NCBI RefSeq assembly: GCF_000012845.1
Contig: NC_009615.1
Coordinates: forward strand, 3,970,501 to 4,034,500
Direction of reading: 5' to 3'
Source: Parabacteroides distasonis ATCC 8503
GTDB lineage: Bacteria > Bacteroidota > Bacteroidia > Bacteroidales > Tannerellaceae
Length of the DNA: 64,000 bases
Under the pieces are notes generated by a model, which searched no databases, was not told the DNA's origin, and was given only the letters and a program-made list of their open reading frames with translations. Made by a program: the position numbers and the translations under genes. This document shows positions 1 through 9,107 of this stretch, piece after piece (positions within the stretch are counted from its first letter, which is position 1; each line of letters starts with the position of its first letter).

Positions 1-86
1 AGTTCGCCTACAGGTGTCTCTTCCAGAAAATCGCTGCATGATGTCAATGCGAATACGGCACAGGCCGCTATAATCATTTTCTTCAT
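1..86 (-). CDS. SusD/RagB family lipoprotein, N-terminus only (cut by window edge)
   Basis: The 28 codons visible on the minus strand start with ATG at 86 and give a lipoprotein signal peptide ending in the lipobox LTSC (Cys17), followed by SDFLEETPVGEL. This is the classic start of a SusD family member. SusD proteins sit on the outer surface as glycan-binding lids of the SusC pore. It lies 25 bp downstream of the SusC gene at 112-3300 on the same strand, so the two form a SusC/SusD pair. Everything past residue 28 is outside the window, so the substrate cannot be judged. Confidence 0.85.
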   Translation of the reverse strand, partial: MKKMIIAACAVFALTSCSDFLEETPVGE

Positions 87-111
87 ATTCTAGTTTGTTG
101 TTGTTTGATGA

Positions 112-3100
112 TTAAAAACTTACGTTTACTCCAAAGGTGAAGGTGCGGGATAACGGATAGATGCCGCGGTCCACACCCATATCTAGGTTACGGTAGTCAC
201 TGGAGTAACTTTGCAATCCCACTTCCGGATCGATACCGTCGTATCCTGTGATCGTGAATAAGTTGGTTGCTTGCGCATAGATATACAAGCTATTGAACTT
301 AATCTTGGATAGGATGGACTGAGGTACGGAATAACCGATTTTCATGTTCTTTAAGCGAACGAAAGAAGCGTCTTGCACATAGTAAGACGAGGGCCGGATG
401 TTATTGTTCGGATCGTCCATGGTGACACGGGGTATGTCCGTATTCGTGTTGGTTGGTGTCCATGCATTAACGACACGGCTGTTTTTGTTGTATTGCGATT
501 GATTGTAGAAATCACCCACATAACGGGTCAAGTCGTATACATCGTTTCCGAACATTCCCTGAAAGAATAGACTGAGGTCAAAATTATGGAAGTTGACTCC
601 TAATGTAAGGCCTGCTGTGACATCGGGGAGCGGGTTACCGATATAGTCACGGTCGTTACCGTCTATTACGCCATCTCCGTTTACGTCTACGAACTTGATA
701 TCACCCGGTTTTGCGTTAGGTTGGAGTAGTTCGCCTTTATTATTGGTATATGATTTGATCTCCGCCTCGCTCTGGAATAAACCGTCTTCTTTATAAGCGT
801 AGAAAGAGCCGATTGGTTGACCGATGGCGGAACGAGAAACCTCTTGATCGAAGTTGAGGGAGTGAATCACACTGGTAGGCAGTCCGATATAGGAGACATC
901 ACCGTCTAATTCCGTCATCTTGTTCTTGATAGCGGACATATTGAAGGCGACATTGAACCCGAAATCTTTATTGATGCTCTTATTGTAGCTGACCTCAGCT
1001 TCGAAACCCCGGTTACGCATTTTCCCGACATTGTCCCATACCGTTTGGTTTGTACCCCCCACGGTACCGATCAAGGGACGCTCCCATAATAAGTCCTTGG
1101 TATCTTTGTTAAACCAATCCAGCACAACGGTTAGGCTGTTATCTAGGAAGCCTAGATCCAGCCCGACATTAGTTTGCGTGGTGGTCTCCCATTTCAAGTT
1201 TGCGTTACCGTAACGGGTTTGGGTGTATCCGGTTGTCACGGAACTTTGGCTACCGTCGATCGGATAGTTGGAGTGGTTCGGATTACTCATGTAAGAATCG
1301 ATCGTGGAATAAGCCGGGATATCAGAGTTGCCGTTTTGTCCCCAACCTATGCGGACTTTCATGTTGCTGATAGCCGGAATATCATAAAACGGTTCGCTAC
1401 TGATACGCCAGCCTGCGGAGACAGCCGGGAAATTACCCCATTTATTGTTACCAAGTTTAGAAGATCCGTCACGTCGGAACGTGGCTGCGAATAAGTAGCG
1501 GTTGTCGAAATTATAATCAATTTTACCGAAATAAGACATCATCTTGGAAGTAAAGGCAGAACCTGCGTTCTTCTGGGAGCCACTATCGCCCGCATCGAGG
1601 AAATGGAAGTTATCGTCATCCGAGGCAAAGCCTTCACGGGAGGCGGAGAAGTATTCCTCTTGATAACGGTTTGTCTCGATACCTAATAAGGCTCCGATCG
1701 TATGTTTATCGAATGTCCGTAAATAGTTTAACGTGTTCGTGAATACCCAATTGAAGTTCCAACGGTTTTGCGTGCTCAACGTACTCAAGGGTTGCTGGGT
1801 GTTCAATTCGTTGTATTTGGCCTTGAAGCTTCGTTTATACAGGTTTTTATAATCCGCTCCGAAGTTGGTCTTGAAATAAAGTCCCTCTAGGATATTCAGT
1901 TCGGCGAATAGATTACCGAATAGACGGGTGGTACGATCTTTATTATCCTTATTACGGTATAATTCGCCTAACGGGTTGGAGATGTCGGCGATCGGGTTGC
2001 TGCCGAAATTCCCGTCCAGATCGTAAACAGGGGTAATGGATACGGTCTTATAGGCGTTGTATAACATACCTCCCAGTGCGGCGTTATTGGTGACCGAGGT
2101 TCCCCACGCATGTGATAATGTGGCGTTCTCACCGATTTTCAAACGATCGTTGAAGAGCTTGAACTCATTGTTGAAACGTCCGGATATACGTTCGAAACCA
2201 GTATATTTCATAAGACCGTCTTGGTTGAAATAACCTAGGGAGAACAAGTGGCTGCTAACTTTATCTGCTTTCGCCAGAGAGAGGTTATAGGACTGGACCA
2301 TGGCTTTTTGCATGATCTCGTCAACCCAATCCACGTCTCCCGAGGGAAGACGGTGATCTGCGTCAAGGAATTCCGGAATTACGGCGGTCTCGCCGGAGCC
2401 ATACACGTCGCTTACTGGTGATTTCCCGTCGTTACGCTGTGCCTGCCATAATAAGTCGCCATATTCTTGGGCGTTTAGCATACGCATCTGTTTTGCCGAG
2501 GTTTGTACTCCCACGTAAGCGTCTAGGTTTACCCGGAAAGTACCTTCCTTCCCTTTTTTTGTACTGATGATAACCACGCCGTTTGCCGCACGTGCACCAT
2601 AGATGGAAGCGGAAGAAGCATCTTTCAATACCTGCATACTTTCGATATCATTCGGGTTGAGAAAATTGATGCCGCCCTCTACTGGTACGCCATCGATGAT
2701 ATAAAGCGGATCATTGTTACGGATCGTGCTGAAACCGCGTACACGTACCGCTACGCCTCCGCCGGGCATATTATCCGGGATTACGTTTACGCCGGACAAT
2801 TTACCTTGCATCATTTGATCTACACTGGATACCGGGGTATCTTTCAGGTCGCCTACCTCCAGTACGGAAACAGCACCGGTAAGGTCTTTTTTCTTCTGTA
2901 CACTATAACCTACCACGATAACCTCGTCTAGGTTCTGGGTGTCATCCTGCAATTGGATCGTGAGGGGAGAACCATTCCCGGCTGGAATCTCCTTGGTGTT
3001 ATAACCGATATAAGTAACGACCAATATGCTTTGCTTGTTTTGCAGCGAGAGAGAAAATTTGCCGTCAAAATCGGTTACGGCTCCATTTGTAGTCCCTTTC

Positions 3101-3300
3101 TCAATCACGTTAGCCCCGATAATTGGTTCTCCGTTCGTATCGGTGACTACGCCACTTACCGTGAATGTCTGTTGGGTGATCGTCATTCGTCCAGTAACGT
3201 TTGGCAGATCCTCCGCTGGTGCCGCATTGATTGGCTGTAAGTATGCTACGCCTAGCAAAAGAGCGGGAATCGCCATCGTAAAGTAATTTCTGTTGTCCAT
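112..3300 (-). CDS. SusC/RagA family TonB-linked outer membrane protein
   Basis: This 1062-residue protein has a signal peptide (about 1-26), a carboxypeptidase-regulatory-like beta domain (about 47-115, VSGVVTDTNGEPIIGAN), a TonB box-like segment (LDEVIVVGY), a plug domain (about 130-250, with LYIIDGVPVEGG and ASIYGARAANGVV) and a beta-barrel ending in an aromatic residue (GVNVSF). The order and length are those of full-size SusC transporters, which import oligosaccharides or peptides across the outer membrane using TonB energy. It is followed at once by a SusD start (1-86). No anti-sigma factor or hybrid sensor lies next to it here, so the inducer is unknown. An alternative start at Met9 is possible. 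Confidence 0.95.
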   Translation of the reverse strand: MDNRNYFTMAIPALLLGVAYLQPINAAPAEDLPNVTGRMTITQQTFTVSGVVTDTNGEPIIGANVIEKGTTNGAVTDFDGKFSLSLQNKQSILVVTYIGYNTKEIPAGNGSPLTIQLQDDTQNLDEVIVVGYSVQKKKDLTGAVSVLEVGDLKDTPVSSVDQMMQGKLSGVNVIPDNMPGGGVAVRVRGFSTIRNNDPLYIIDGVPVEGGINFLNPNDIESMQVLKDASSASIYGARAANGVVIISTKKGKEGTFRVNLDAYVGVQTSAKQMRMLNAQEYGDLLWQAQRNDGKSPVSDVYGSGETAVIPEFLDADHRLPSGDVDWVDEIMQKAMVQSYNLSLAKADKVSSHLFSLGYFNQDGLMKYTGFERISGRFNNEFKLFNDRLKIGENATLSHAWGTSVTNNAALGGMLYNAYKTVSITPVYDLDGNFGSNPIADISNPLGELYRNKDNKDRTTRLFGNLFAELNILEGLYFKTNFGADYKNLYKRSFKAKYNELNTQQPLSTLSTQNRWNFNWVFTNTLNYLRTFDKHTIGALLGIETNRYQEEYFSASREGFASDDDNFHFLDAGDSGSQKNAGSAFTSKMMSYFGKIDYNFDNRYLFAATFRRDGSSKLGNNKWGNFPAVSAGWRISSEPFYDIPAISNMKVRIGWGQNGNSDIPAYSTIDSYMSNPNHSNYPIDGSQSSVTTGYTQTRYGNANLKWETTTQTNVGLDLGFLDNSLTVVLDWFNKDTKDLLWERPLIGTVGGTNQTVWDNVGKMRNRGFEAEVSYNKSINKDFGFNVAFNMSAIKNKMTELDGDVSYIGLPTSVIHSLNFDQEVSRSAIGQPIGSFYAYKEDGLFQSEAEIKSYTNNKGELLQPNAKPGDIKFVDVNGDGVIDGNDRDYIGNPLPDVTAGLTLGVNFHNFDLSLFFQGMFGNDVYDLTRYVGDFYNQSQYNKNSRVVNAWTPTNTNTDIPRVTMDDPNNNIRPSSYYVQDASFVRLKNMKIGYSVPQSILSKIKFNSLYIYAQATNLFTITGYDGIDPEVGLQSYSSDYRNLDMGVDRGIYPLSRTFTFGVNVSF

Positions 3301-3736
3301 CCTTTTGTCCTTAAAATATATTAGAATTAATCTATTTTTTCAGAACGCAAAGGACGTGTGATTGTATTACGATGATATGTCTATGTTATTAAAAATGTGT
3401 TCACGATTGTATTGCCTTTCAGTGATATGACGATTAGGCTACGATTACAAAAATGATGTCGGTTGTCTTTTGCGTATTGGTTAATGACGTTTTAGTACTA
3501 GTGAATAAAATGTAAGAATTATGAAAGTAACTCATTTTAAGAAAGTAAGCGAAACAAGTGGTGTGTGTGTCCTGTTAAGATTGTACTTATTTATAATCGA
3601 ATAATTTATACTGTGCGTAGTCTTTACGAGACATTCAAGTAGCCTGTGAGGGCGAAAAAGCAGTAATATTAATACTAGTGTAATAAAATAAAGTTCATTC
3701 AGCCTGTTCTTCTGTGAAGAAAAACAGGCTGTGTTT
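3301..3736. other. intergenic region upstream of SusC
   Basis: These 436 bp hold no open frame that I can support. They should contain the promoter of the minus-strand SusC gene. A CCTTTGCG stretch on the minus strand near 3345 resembles a -7 box but lacks the leading TA. GATTGTATT occurs twice (about 3360 and 3404). At 3664-3687 there is a TAATATTAATACTA...GTAATAAA motif that recurs after the S-layer-like gene at 39533-39556. The region ends in the hairpin at 3700-3731. Confidence 0.6.
3700..3731 (-). terminator. hairpin after the small membrane protein gene
   Basis: CAGCCTGTT (3700-3708) pairs perfectly with AACAGGCTG (3723-3731). The hairpin starts 5 nt past the stop codon of the minus-strand gene at 3737-3955. 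The uridine tract on that strand is weak (ACTTTATTTTA). It could also act on the plus strand, where GTTTTTATT follows. Confidence 0.6.
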
Positions 3737-3955
3737 TTATTGCTTGGCAGGATCTTCGTCTTTATTCCACTTATCTCGCATTCTCAGACGTTTGACTTGC
3801 AGATAGCGTAGAAGGATGATGATGACGAGCGTAGCGCCGATCATCAAGAAATATTCGGTATAATTATTCCCCGAATTGTTTCCCGGCCAGCCGATGATAC
3901 TCATTACGATTAAGTAGACAAGTAAGGCAATTGTTGTGATGTTGATCTTCTTCAT
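3737..3955 (-). CDS. small two-helix membrane protein, function unknown
   Basis: From the ATG at 3955 this encodes 72 residues (MKKINITTIALLVYLIVMSI). An upstream ATG at 3982 adds nine residues, but the MKK start leads straight into the hydrophobic segment and is preferred. There are two predicted membrane helices (about 7-22 and 36-50) joined by a short Gly/Asn-rich loop, and then a basic tail (LQVKRLRMRDKWNKDEDPAKQ) likely in the cytoplasm. I do not recognise the family. It is probably a single-gene unit with its own hairpin terminator. Confidence 0.7.
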   Translation of the reverse strand: MKKINITTIALLVYLIVMSIIGWPGNNSGNNYTEYFLMIGATLVIIILLRYLQVKRLRMRDKWNKDEDPAKQ

Positions 3956-4004
3956 ATTCGTTTTATTCTTAAAACAGGGCAAAGATATAAGATTGTTTCG
4001 GGCT

Positions 4005-5807
4005 TTAGGAGGTTAAAACGCATTTGTACTGTGCCCGATAATGTTCTGTTTGAATAATTAAGATATATAAACCTTGTGGGAGGGGAATCGGGAGGATAGG
4101 GTTCCCTGCCTGTACCGCTTGCGTAAATACCAATATGCCTGCCGGAGTAAGTAGTTTGACTTTACCGGGGGATGGAAGATTATTAATGAATAAAGTTTTG
4201 TTCTCTAGCTGATAGCTTAATTCCGGAAATGAAAAGGCTTGATTGGAAACAGGAGGATCTTGTCGGGCTTGAGGTTCCGATGTTGGGAAAGATATGGGTG
4301 CATTCGTTGATAATAATTTATAATTGGCTGGTTCGGATGTATTATATACAGATAGGCTGGTACTATTATTCGCTTTGACAAAGAAAGCGGAGAATGGAGG
4401 GATGGCGAAATCGCTACCGATCACGTAGGGTTGGTAGGTGGAGCCGTCATATATATAAATGTATCCGTCTAAGGCCGAGTTTGATTCTATTTGACTAAGA
4501 GATAAAGGAGCCGGCAGAGGATTACCGCATAGATACCAGCCGTTGTGATTCTGGTTCTGGCTTTGGTTGTTAATGCTTACCGGAATAGAGGCTTGACCGT
4601 TTTTTCCGAAATCTATAGGGATATCTTTTGCTTTCGAGGAGAAACGAAGGTTCTGACGATCGGCGGAAGCGTCAATAGCGATCAGGTACCCCTTGTTCTT
4701 CTTGAAGATGGGCTGGGATGTATTGATTATTGTTTGTGGTATGACTTCCCAGTTGTTGGAAGGGCTTTGTGAGTTGGCTCGCTTTTCTCCGTTATAGGTT
4801 TGTACGTAAAAGTAGTTACCGTTTGTATCGCTTTTGTCATCACCCAGTTGGAAATCCGGGTCTATGCCGGAAGCGAATACATCGAAGGGGAAGGAGATAA
4901 AATACCATTTGCCTTTTTGAGCGAAGGTCTTCTCGATTGTTATTTTGCCGGAGATGTTAATAGTTCCAGACGATCGCAAGGTGGAGGAAGACGCCAAGAT
5001 ACCATCATTAGGATAGATGGTAAGGTTATTTGCGGATAGATTTCCGGTTGGTAAAATATGGATATTTCCATTGCCAATAAAGATATCTTTACAGCTGATA
5101 TTTGTATTTATGGAGATATTGCCGTTAATCAAGGCGTTGCGGTGACGGTAGGCGGGTAGGTGGCTCCAGCGATCCTCATGGTTCCAATCGCTGTTTCCGG
5201 TAAATAGGGAATAGGTAGGAATCATGCCGTGTGCGTAAACGCTGTCTACATAATAATAGCCGTTTTTGGTATTGGCGGCCGGTGTGGGGACGATAAGATC
5301 TAAGCCCGGAGGATTGTTTTTTATATCTGTGGTTTTGAAAGGATTGATGCCACTCTCTCCTATGGTTGGAACTAAGGAGGGATAACTTGTTTCCCCTTTT
5401 CGATAGGTTCTGGCTCTCATGCCTTCTCCTTCTACTAGAAGGATGCCCCCTTTCCGTATACTGATTTTTATATCTTGATGATTTGTTAACGTGAAATGCT
5501 CGAAAGCCACTTGCGTATTCATTGGCATTCGTAACCCGTAGTTTCCGTGGCTGTTAGGAATATCTTTCACGCCGGAGATATCTTCAATAAGGGCTTCACC
5601 TGTAATGGCATAATCCCAATTATCAGAAGCAAGTCCCTCAAATGTCTGCATCCGAAACGTATCCCGGATAGATATATTTGCGTTACTTTGCACAAAACTT
5701 TCCCATGTAGATGGATTTGAAACTTGTGACTGGATAAATTGTTGTACGAATAGGAATGCCGTACAAACGACAACGCATCTGGATAGATGCCAAATTCTCT
5801 TTTTCAT
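4005..5807 (-). CDS. secreted protein with probable T9SS C-terminal sorting tail, function unknown
   Basis: This 600-residue protein has a signal peptide (about 1-28, ending near FIQSQ). The middle is Asn/Ser-rich and beta-strand-like with no enzymatic motif that I recognise. The last ~60 residues (PGKVKLLTPAGILVFTQAV, then PLPQGLYILIIQTEHYRAQY) fit the pattern of a type A T9SS sorting domain: a first strand with a Gly turn, then 'GxYil' and a final basic strand. Such tails are cleaved as the cargo is exported and anchored on the cell surface. The T9SS core genes at 48220-54418 give the export route. The gene diverges from hflX across 73 bp. The cargo assignment is inference. Confidence 0.7.
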   Translation of the reverse strand: MKKRIWHLSRCVVVCTAFLFVQQFIQSQVSNPSTWESFVQSNANISIRDTFRMQTFEGLASDNWDYAITGEALIEDISGVKDIPNSHGNYGLRMPMNTQVAFEHFTLTNHQDIKISIRKGGILLVEGEGMRARTYRKGETSYPSLVPTIGESGINPFKTTDIKNNPPGLDLIVPTPAANTKNGYYYVDSVYAHGMIPTYSLFTGNSDWNHEDRWSHLPAYRHRNALINGNISINTNISCKDIFIGNGNIHILPTGNLSANNLTIYPNDGILASSSTLRSSGTINISGKITIEKTFAQKGKWYFISFPFDVFASGIDPDFQLGDDKSDTNGNYFYVQTYNGEKRANSQSPSNNWEVIPQTIINTSQPIFKKNKGYLIAIDASADRQNLRFSSKAKDIPIDFGKNGQASIPVSINNQSQNQNHNGWYLCGNPLPAPLSLSQIESNSALDGYIYIYDGSTYQPYVIGSDFAIPPFSAFFVKANNSTSLSVYNTSEPANYKLLSTNAPISFPTSEPQARQDPPVSNQAFSFPELSYQLENKTLFINNLPSPGKVKLLTPAGILVFTQAVQAGNPILPIPLPQGLYILIIQTEHYRAQYKCVLTS

Positions 5808-5840
5808 AGCTAAGTTGATTTATATTTGTAAATATGTTCG

Positions 5841-5848
5841 CAAATATA
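5841..5848 (-). promoter_or_regulatory. -7 box for the secreted protein gene
   Basis: TATATTTG on the minus strand, about 33 bp upstream of the ATG at 5807, matches the Bacteroidetes -7 consensus TAnnTTTG. No TTG was found at the -33 spacing. Confidence 0.5.
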
Positions 5849-5868
5849 CGTAAATAATTGAAATAATA

Positions 5869-5876
5869 TATCTTTG
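5869..5876 (+). promoter_or_regulatory. -7 box for hflX, four bases from the start codon
   Basis: TATCTTTG lies at 5869-5876 and the hflX ATG at 5881. With the usual start about 6-7 nt past this box, the mRNA would begin at or just inside the start codon. Either the message is leaderless or the working promoter is further upstream. No TTG is seen at -33. Confidence 0.5.
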
Positions 5877-5880
5877 TGGC

Positions 5881-7092
5881 ATGAAAGAATTTATCATATC
5901 TGAGGCACAGACCGAAAAGGCCGTTTTGGTGGGTTTGGTTACCCCCGAGCAAAATGAGCAAAAGGTTAAGGAATATCTGGACGAATTGGCTTTCTTGGCC
6001 GATACGGCAGGGGTGGATGCGGTAAAGCGTTTTACCCAGAAAATGGATTACCCGAATTCCGTCACTTTTGTCGGGACCGGTAAATTGCAGGAAATTAAGG
6101 AGTATGTGGTAGAGAATGAGATCGGCTTGGTGATCTTTGATGATGAGCTGAGTCCGAAGCAACTCCGTAATATTGAGAAAGAATTGCAGGTGAAAATCTT
6201 GGATCGTACGAGCTTGATCTTGGATATCTTCGCTAGCCGTGCACAGACCGCCCATGCGAAGACACAGGTGGAGCTTGCACAATATAAATATATGTTACCC
6301 CGCTTGACTCGTCTGTGGACACACTTGGAGCGTCAGCGAGGCGGCGTAGGTATGCGTGGTCCGGGTGAGACACAGTTGGAGACTGATAAACGTATTATCT
6401 TGGATAAGATCGCACGATTGAAGAAAGAGCTGGTGGATATTGACAAGCAAAAAAGCGTACAACGGAAAAACCGGGGTAAGATGGTACGTGTAGCGTTAGT
6501 CGGATATACGAACGTAGGTAAATCTACCTTGATGAACTTATTGAGCAAGAGTGAGGTCTTTGCCGAGAATAAGTTGTTCGCTACGTTAGATACGACCGTA
6601 CGCAAGGTCATTATCGAGAACTTGCCGTTCTTGCTGTCTGATACGGTCGGATTTATCCGCAAGTTACCGACCGAGCTGGTGGAATCTTTTAAATCTACCT
6701 TGGATGAGGTACGGGAGGCGGATTTGCTGGTACATATCGTGGATATCTCACACCCGACTTTTGAAGAGCAAATAGAGGTCGTGAACCGTACGTTGGCGGA
6801 GATCGATAAGACCGAGAAACCGATGATCATGGTTTTCAATAAGGTGGATGCATTTACCTTTGTCCCGAAAGAGGAAGATGATTTGACCCCTCGTGGTCGT
6901 GAGAATATCGATCTGGATGAACTGAAACGTACGTGGATGGGAAAATTGCAAGATAATTGCATCTTTATCTCCGCCAAGGAACGTACGAATATAGAGGCGT
7001 TGAAAGAGATGTTGTATGAACGGGTTAAACAAATCCATATCACCCGTTTCCCCTACAATGACTTCCTCTTTCAGCAATATGATGAAGAGTAG
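5881..7092 (+). CDS. hflX: GTPase HflX
   Basis: This 403-residue protein has the HflX N-terminal domain (about 1-180) followed by a GTPase domain. It carries the P-loop GYTNVGKST (208-216), the G3 motif DTVGF (254-258) and the G4 motif NKVD (320-323). The GPGETQLETD segment before the G domain is typical of HflX. HflX binds 50S or 70S ribosomes and splits stalled ribosomes, mainly under heat stress. Length and domains are complete. It is followed 21 bp later by the DUF4954 gene on the same strand, so cotranscription is likely. Confidence 0.97.
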   Translation: MKEFIISEAQTEKAVLVGLVTPEQNEQKVKEYLDELAFLADTAGVDAVKRFTQKMDYPNSVTFVGTGKLQEIKEYVVENEIGLVIFDDELSPKQLRNIEKELQVKILDRTSLILDIFASRAQTAHAKTQVELAQYKYMLPRLTRLWTHLERQRGGVGMRGPGETQLETDKRIILDKIARLKKELVDIDKQKSVQRKNRGKMVRVALVGYTNVGKSTLMNLLSKSEVFAENKLFATLDTTVRKVIIENLPFLLSDTVGFIRKLPTELVESFKSTLDEVREADLLVHIVDISHPTFEEQIEVVNRTLAEIDKTEKPMIMVFNKVDAFTFVPKEEDDLTPRGRENIDLDELKRTWMGKLQDNCIFISAKERTNIEALKEMLYERVKQIHITRFPYNDFLFQQYDEE

Positions 7093-7113
7093 AGTCTTAC
7101 AAAATTAGTACCA

Positions 7114-9102
7114 ATGAATCATTTGAGAAATTTGCGGCCGGATGAGATCGCCACCTTGCGATCTCAGGCTTGCCGGGCCGATGATTGGAATCAAGTTTGG
7201 GTTCCAGAAGTGTTTGATATTGAATATGTGAACCACGTACGTTTTTCAGGAGTGGTTAAGTTAGGAGCCTTTCGTAAGATTTTTACCCTGCCGGGAGGAT
7301 TGGTAAAGCATAGCGGGCTTCGTCATGTTACCCTACATAATTGCACGTTGGGGGATAATGTGCTGATCGAGAACGTACAGAATTATATCGCTAATTACCA
7401 GATCGGTGATGACTGCTTTATCCAGAATATAAATGTTATGTTGGTGGAAGGCAAGGCTACGTTCGGGAATAATGTCGAGGTGTCGGTCTTGAATGAGACC
7501 GGCGGGCGTGAGGTTCCGATTTACGATGGCCTGTCGGCTTCATTGGCTTATATTATCGCATTGTACCGTCATCGTCCGGCCTTGATCGAACGCTTGCGGG
7601 ATATGATTACCGCTTATACGGAGGGTATCGCCTCTACGGAGGGAACGGTTGGCGATAAGGTCAAGATTGTCAATACCGGTACGATCCGTAACGTGAAGAT
7701 TGGTGATTACGCGACCATAGAGAATAGCGCACGTCTGGAAAATGGTTCCGTAAATAGTAAGAGAGAGGCCCCGGTATTTATCGGGGATAGTGTGATCGCG
7801 CAAGATTTCATTGTCTCTTCGGGAGCCAAGATCGCGGATGCCGCTAAGATTATCCGTTGCTTTATCGGACAGGCTTGCCAAGTGACGCATAACTTCTCGG
7901 CCCATGATTCCTTGTTGTTCAGCAACTGCGCTTTCGAGAATGGGGAGGCTTGCGCTATATTCGCCGGTCCGTTTACGGTGTCTATGCATAAGAGTAGTTT
8001 GTTGATAGCGGGAATGTATTCGTTCTTGAACGCGGGAAGTGGCTCTAACCAGAGTAATCATATGTATAAGCTGGGACCGATCCATCAAGGGATCGTGGAA
8101 CGTGGCTCCAAGACTACCAGCGACTCGTATATTCTTTGGCCGGCCCGTATCGGCGCTTTCTCTTTGGTAATGGGTCGCCATCATCACCATAGCGATACTT
8201 CCGATATTCCCTTCTCCTATTTAATAGAGAAGGATGATGAGACTTACTTAGTCCCGGGAATTAATCTTCGCAGCGTGGGTACGATCCGTGATGCCCAGAA
8301 ATGGCCGAAACGTGATAAACGTACGGACCCGGATCGCTTGGATATGATTAACTATAATCTATTGAGTCCCTATACGATCCAGAAGATGCTGAAAGCGGTG
8401 GATATCTTGAAAAACCTGCAGGCATTGGTTGGAGAGACTTCCGAGATTTATTATTATCAGAATACTCGTATAAAAGGTTCCTCCCTCCGGAATGCGTTGA
8501 ACTTTTATGGGATGGCAATTAATAAGTTCTTTGGTAACTCGTTAATCAAGCGTTTGGAAGGTACGACCTATTGTTCTATGGAAGAGGTCTGGGAGCAATT
8601 GCGTCCTACGGAATCCAAAGGCTCCGGAGAATGGTTGGACTTGGCGGGCTTGATCCTCCCGAGGGAACCGCTAGAAGCCTTGTTGCAAGATATCGAACAG
8701 GGGGAAATCGCTTCCTTAGAGGATGTGGAATGCTTTTTCCGTTTGGTTCACGGACGTTATTATTCCTTGGAATGGACATGGGCGTACGAGATGATCGAAC
8801 GTTATTATGGGGTGGATCTCCGTTCGATTTCCGCCGCAGAGATTATTGATCTGGTTCGTCGTTGGCAAGAATGTGTGATCCGCTTGGATGAGATGCTTTA
8901 TGAGGATGCCCGTAAGGAATTCTCCTTGACTTCTATGATTGGTTTCGGTGTGGATGGTTCCAACAAGGAAAAACAACAGGATTTCGAGGGTGTTCGAGGA
9001 GATTTCGTGAATAATCCGTTTGTTACCGCCGTACAGGAACATATCGTGAATAAACGGGCGCTTGGGGATGAACTGATCGAGAGGTTGAAACCTTTAGTAT
9101 AA
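7114..9102 (+). CDS. DUF4954 family protein with left-handed beta-helix repeats
   Basis: This 662-residue cytoplasmic protein has no signal peptide. Residues about 60-330 carry repeated short-turn repeats of the hexapeptide kind (for example GDNVLIENV, GDDCFIQNI, GDKVKIVNTGTIRNVKIGDY, GDSVIAQDFIVSSGAKIADA). These indicate a left-handed beta-helix like those of sugar-nucleotide acyl- and nucleotidyltransferases. A His-rich stretch (GRHHHHSDTSD) follows the helix. The C-terminal third is alpha-helical. The overall match is to DUF4954, a Bacteroidetes family of unknown activity. It sits between hflX and an araC gene, 5 bp before the latter. Confidence 0.85.
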   Translation: MNHLRNLRPDEIATLRSQACRADDWNQVWVPEVFDIEYVNHVRFSGVVKLGAFRKIFTLPGGLVKHSGLRHVTLHNCTLGDNVLIENVQNYIANYQIGDDCFIQNINVMLVEGKATFGNNVEVSVLNETGGREVPIYDGLSASLAYIIALYRHRPALIERLRDMITAYTEGIASTEGTVGDKVKIVNTGTIRNVKIGDYATIENSARLENGSVNSKREAPVFIGDSVIAQDFIVSSGAKIADAAKIIRCFIGQACQVTHNFSAHDSLLFSNCAFENGEACAIFAGPFTVSMHKSSLLIAGMYSFLNAGSGSNQSNHMYKLGPIHQGIVERGSKTTSDSYILWPARIGAFSLVMGRHHHHSDTSDIPFSYLIEKDDETYLVPGINLRSVGTIRDAQKWPKRDKRTDPDRLDMINYNLLSPYTIQKMLKAVDILKNLQALVGETSEIYYYQNTRIKGSSLRNALNFYGMAINKFFGNSLIKRLEGTTYCSMEEVWEQLRPTESKGSGEWLDLAGLILPREPLEALLQDIEQGEIASLEDVECFFRLVHGRYYSLEWTWAYEMIERYYGVDLRSISAAEIIDLVRRWQECVIRLDEMLYEDARKEFSLTSMIGFGVDGSNKEKQQDFEGVRGDFVNNPFVTAVQEHIVNKRALGDELIERLKPLV

Positions 9103-9107
9103 AGCCT

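Noticed and set aside
1174..1494. Plus-strand frames inside the SusC gene (also 373-570, 2953-3286)
   Set aside because: They lie antisense to a well-conserved gene, resemble no protein and have skewed composition. They are shadows.
6333..7043. Long minus-strand frame of 236 codons inside hflX
   Set aside because: It is the reverse of a conserved GTPase gene, with many Ser/Thr runs typical of antisense frames.
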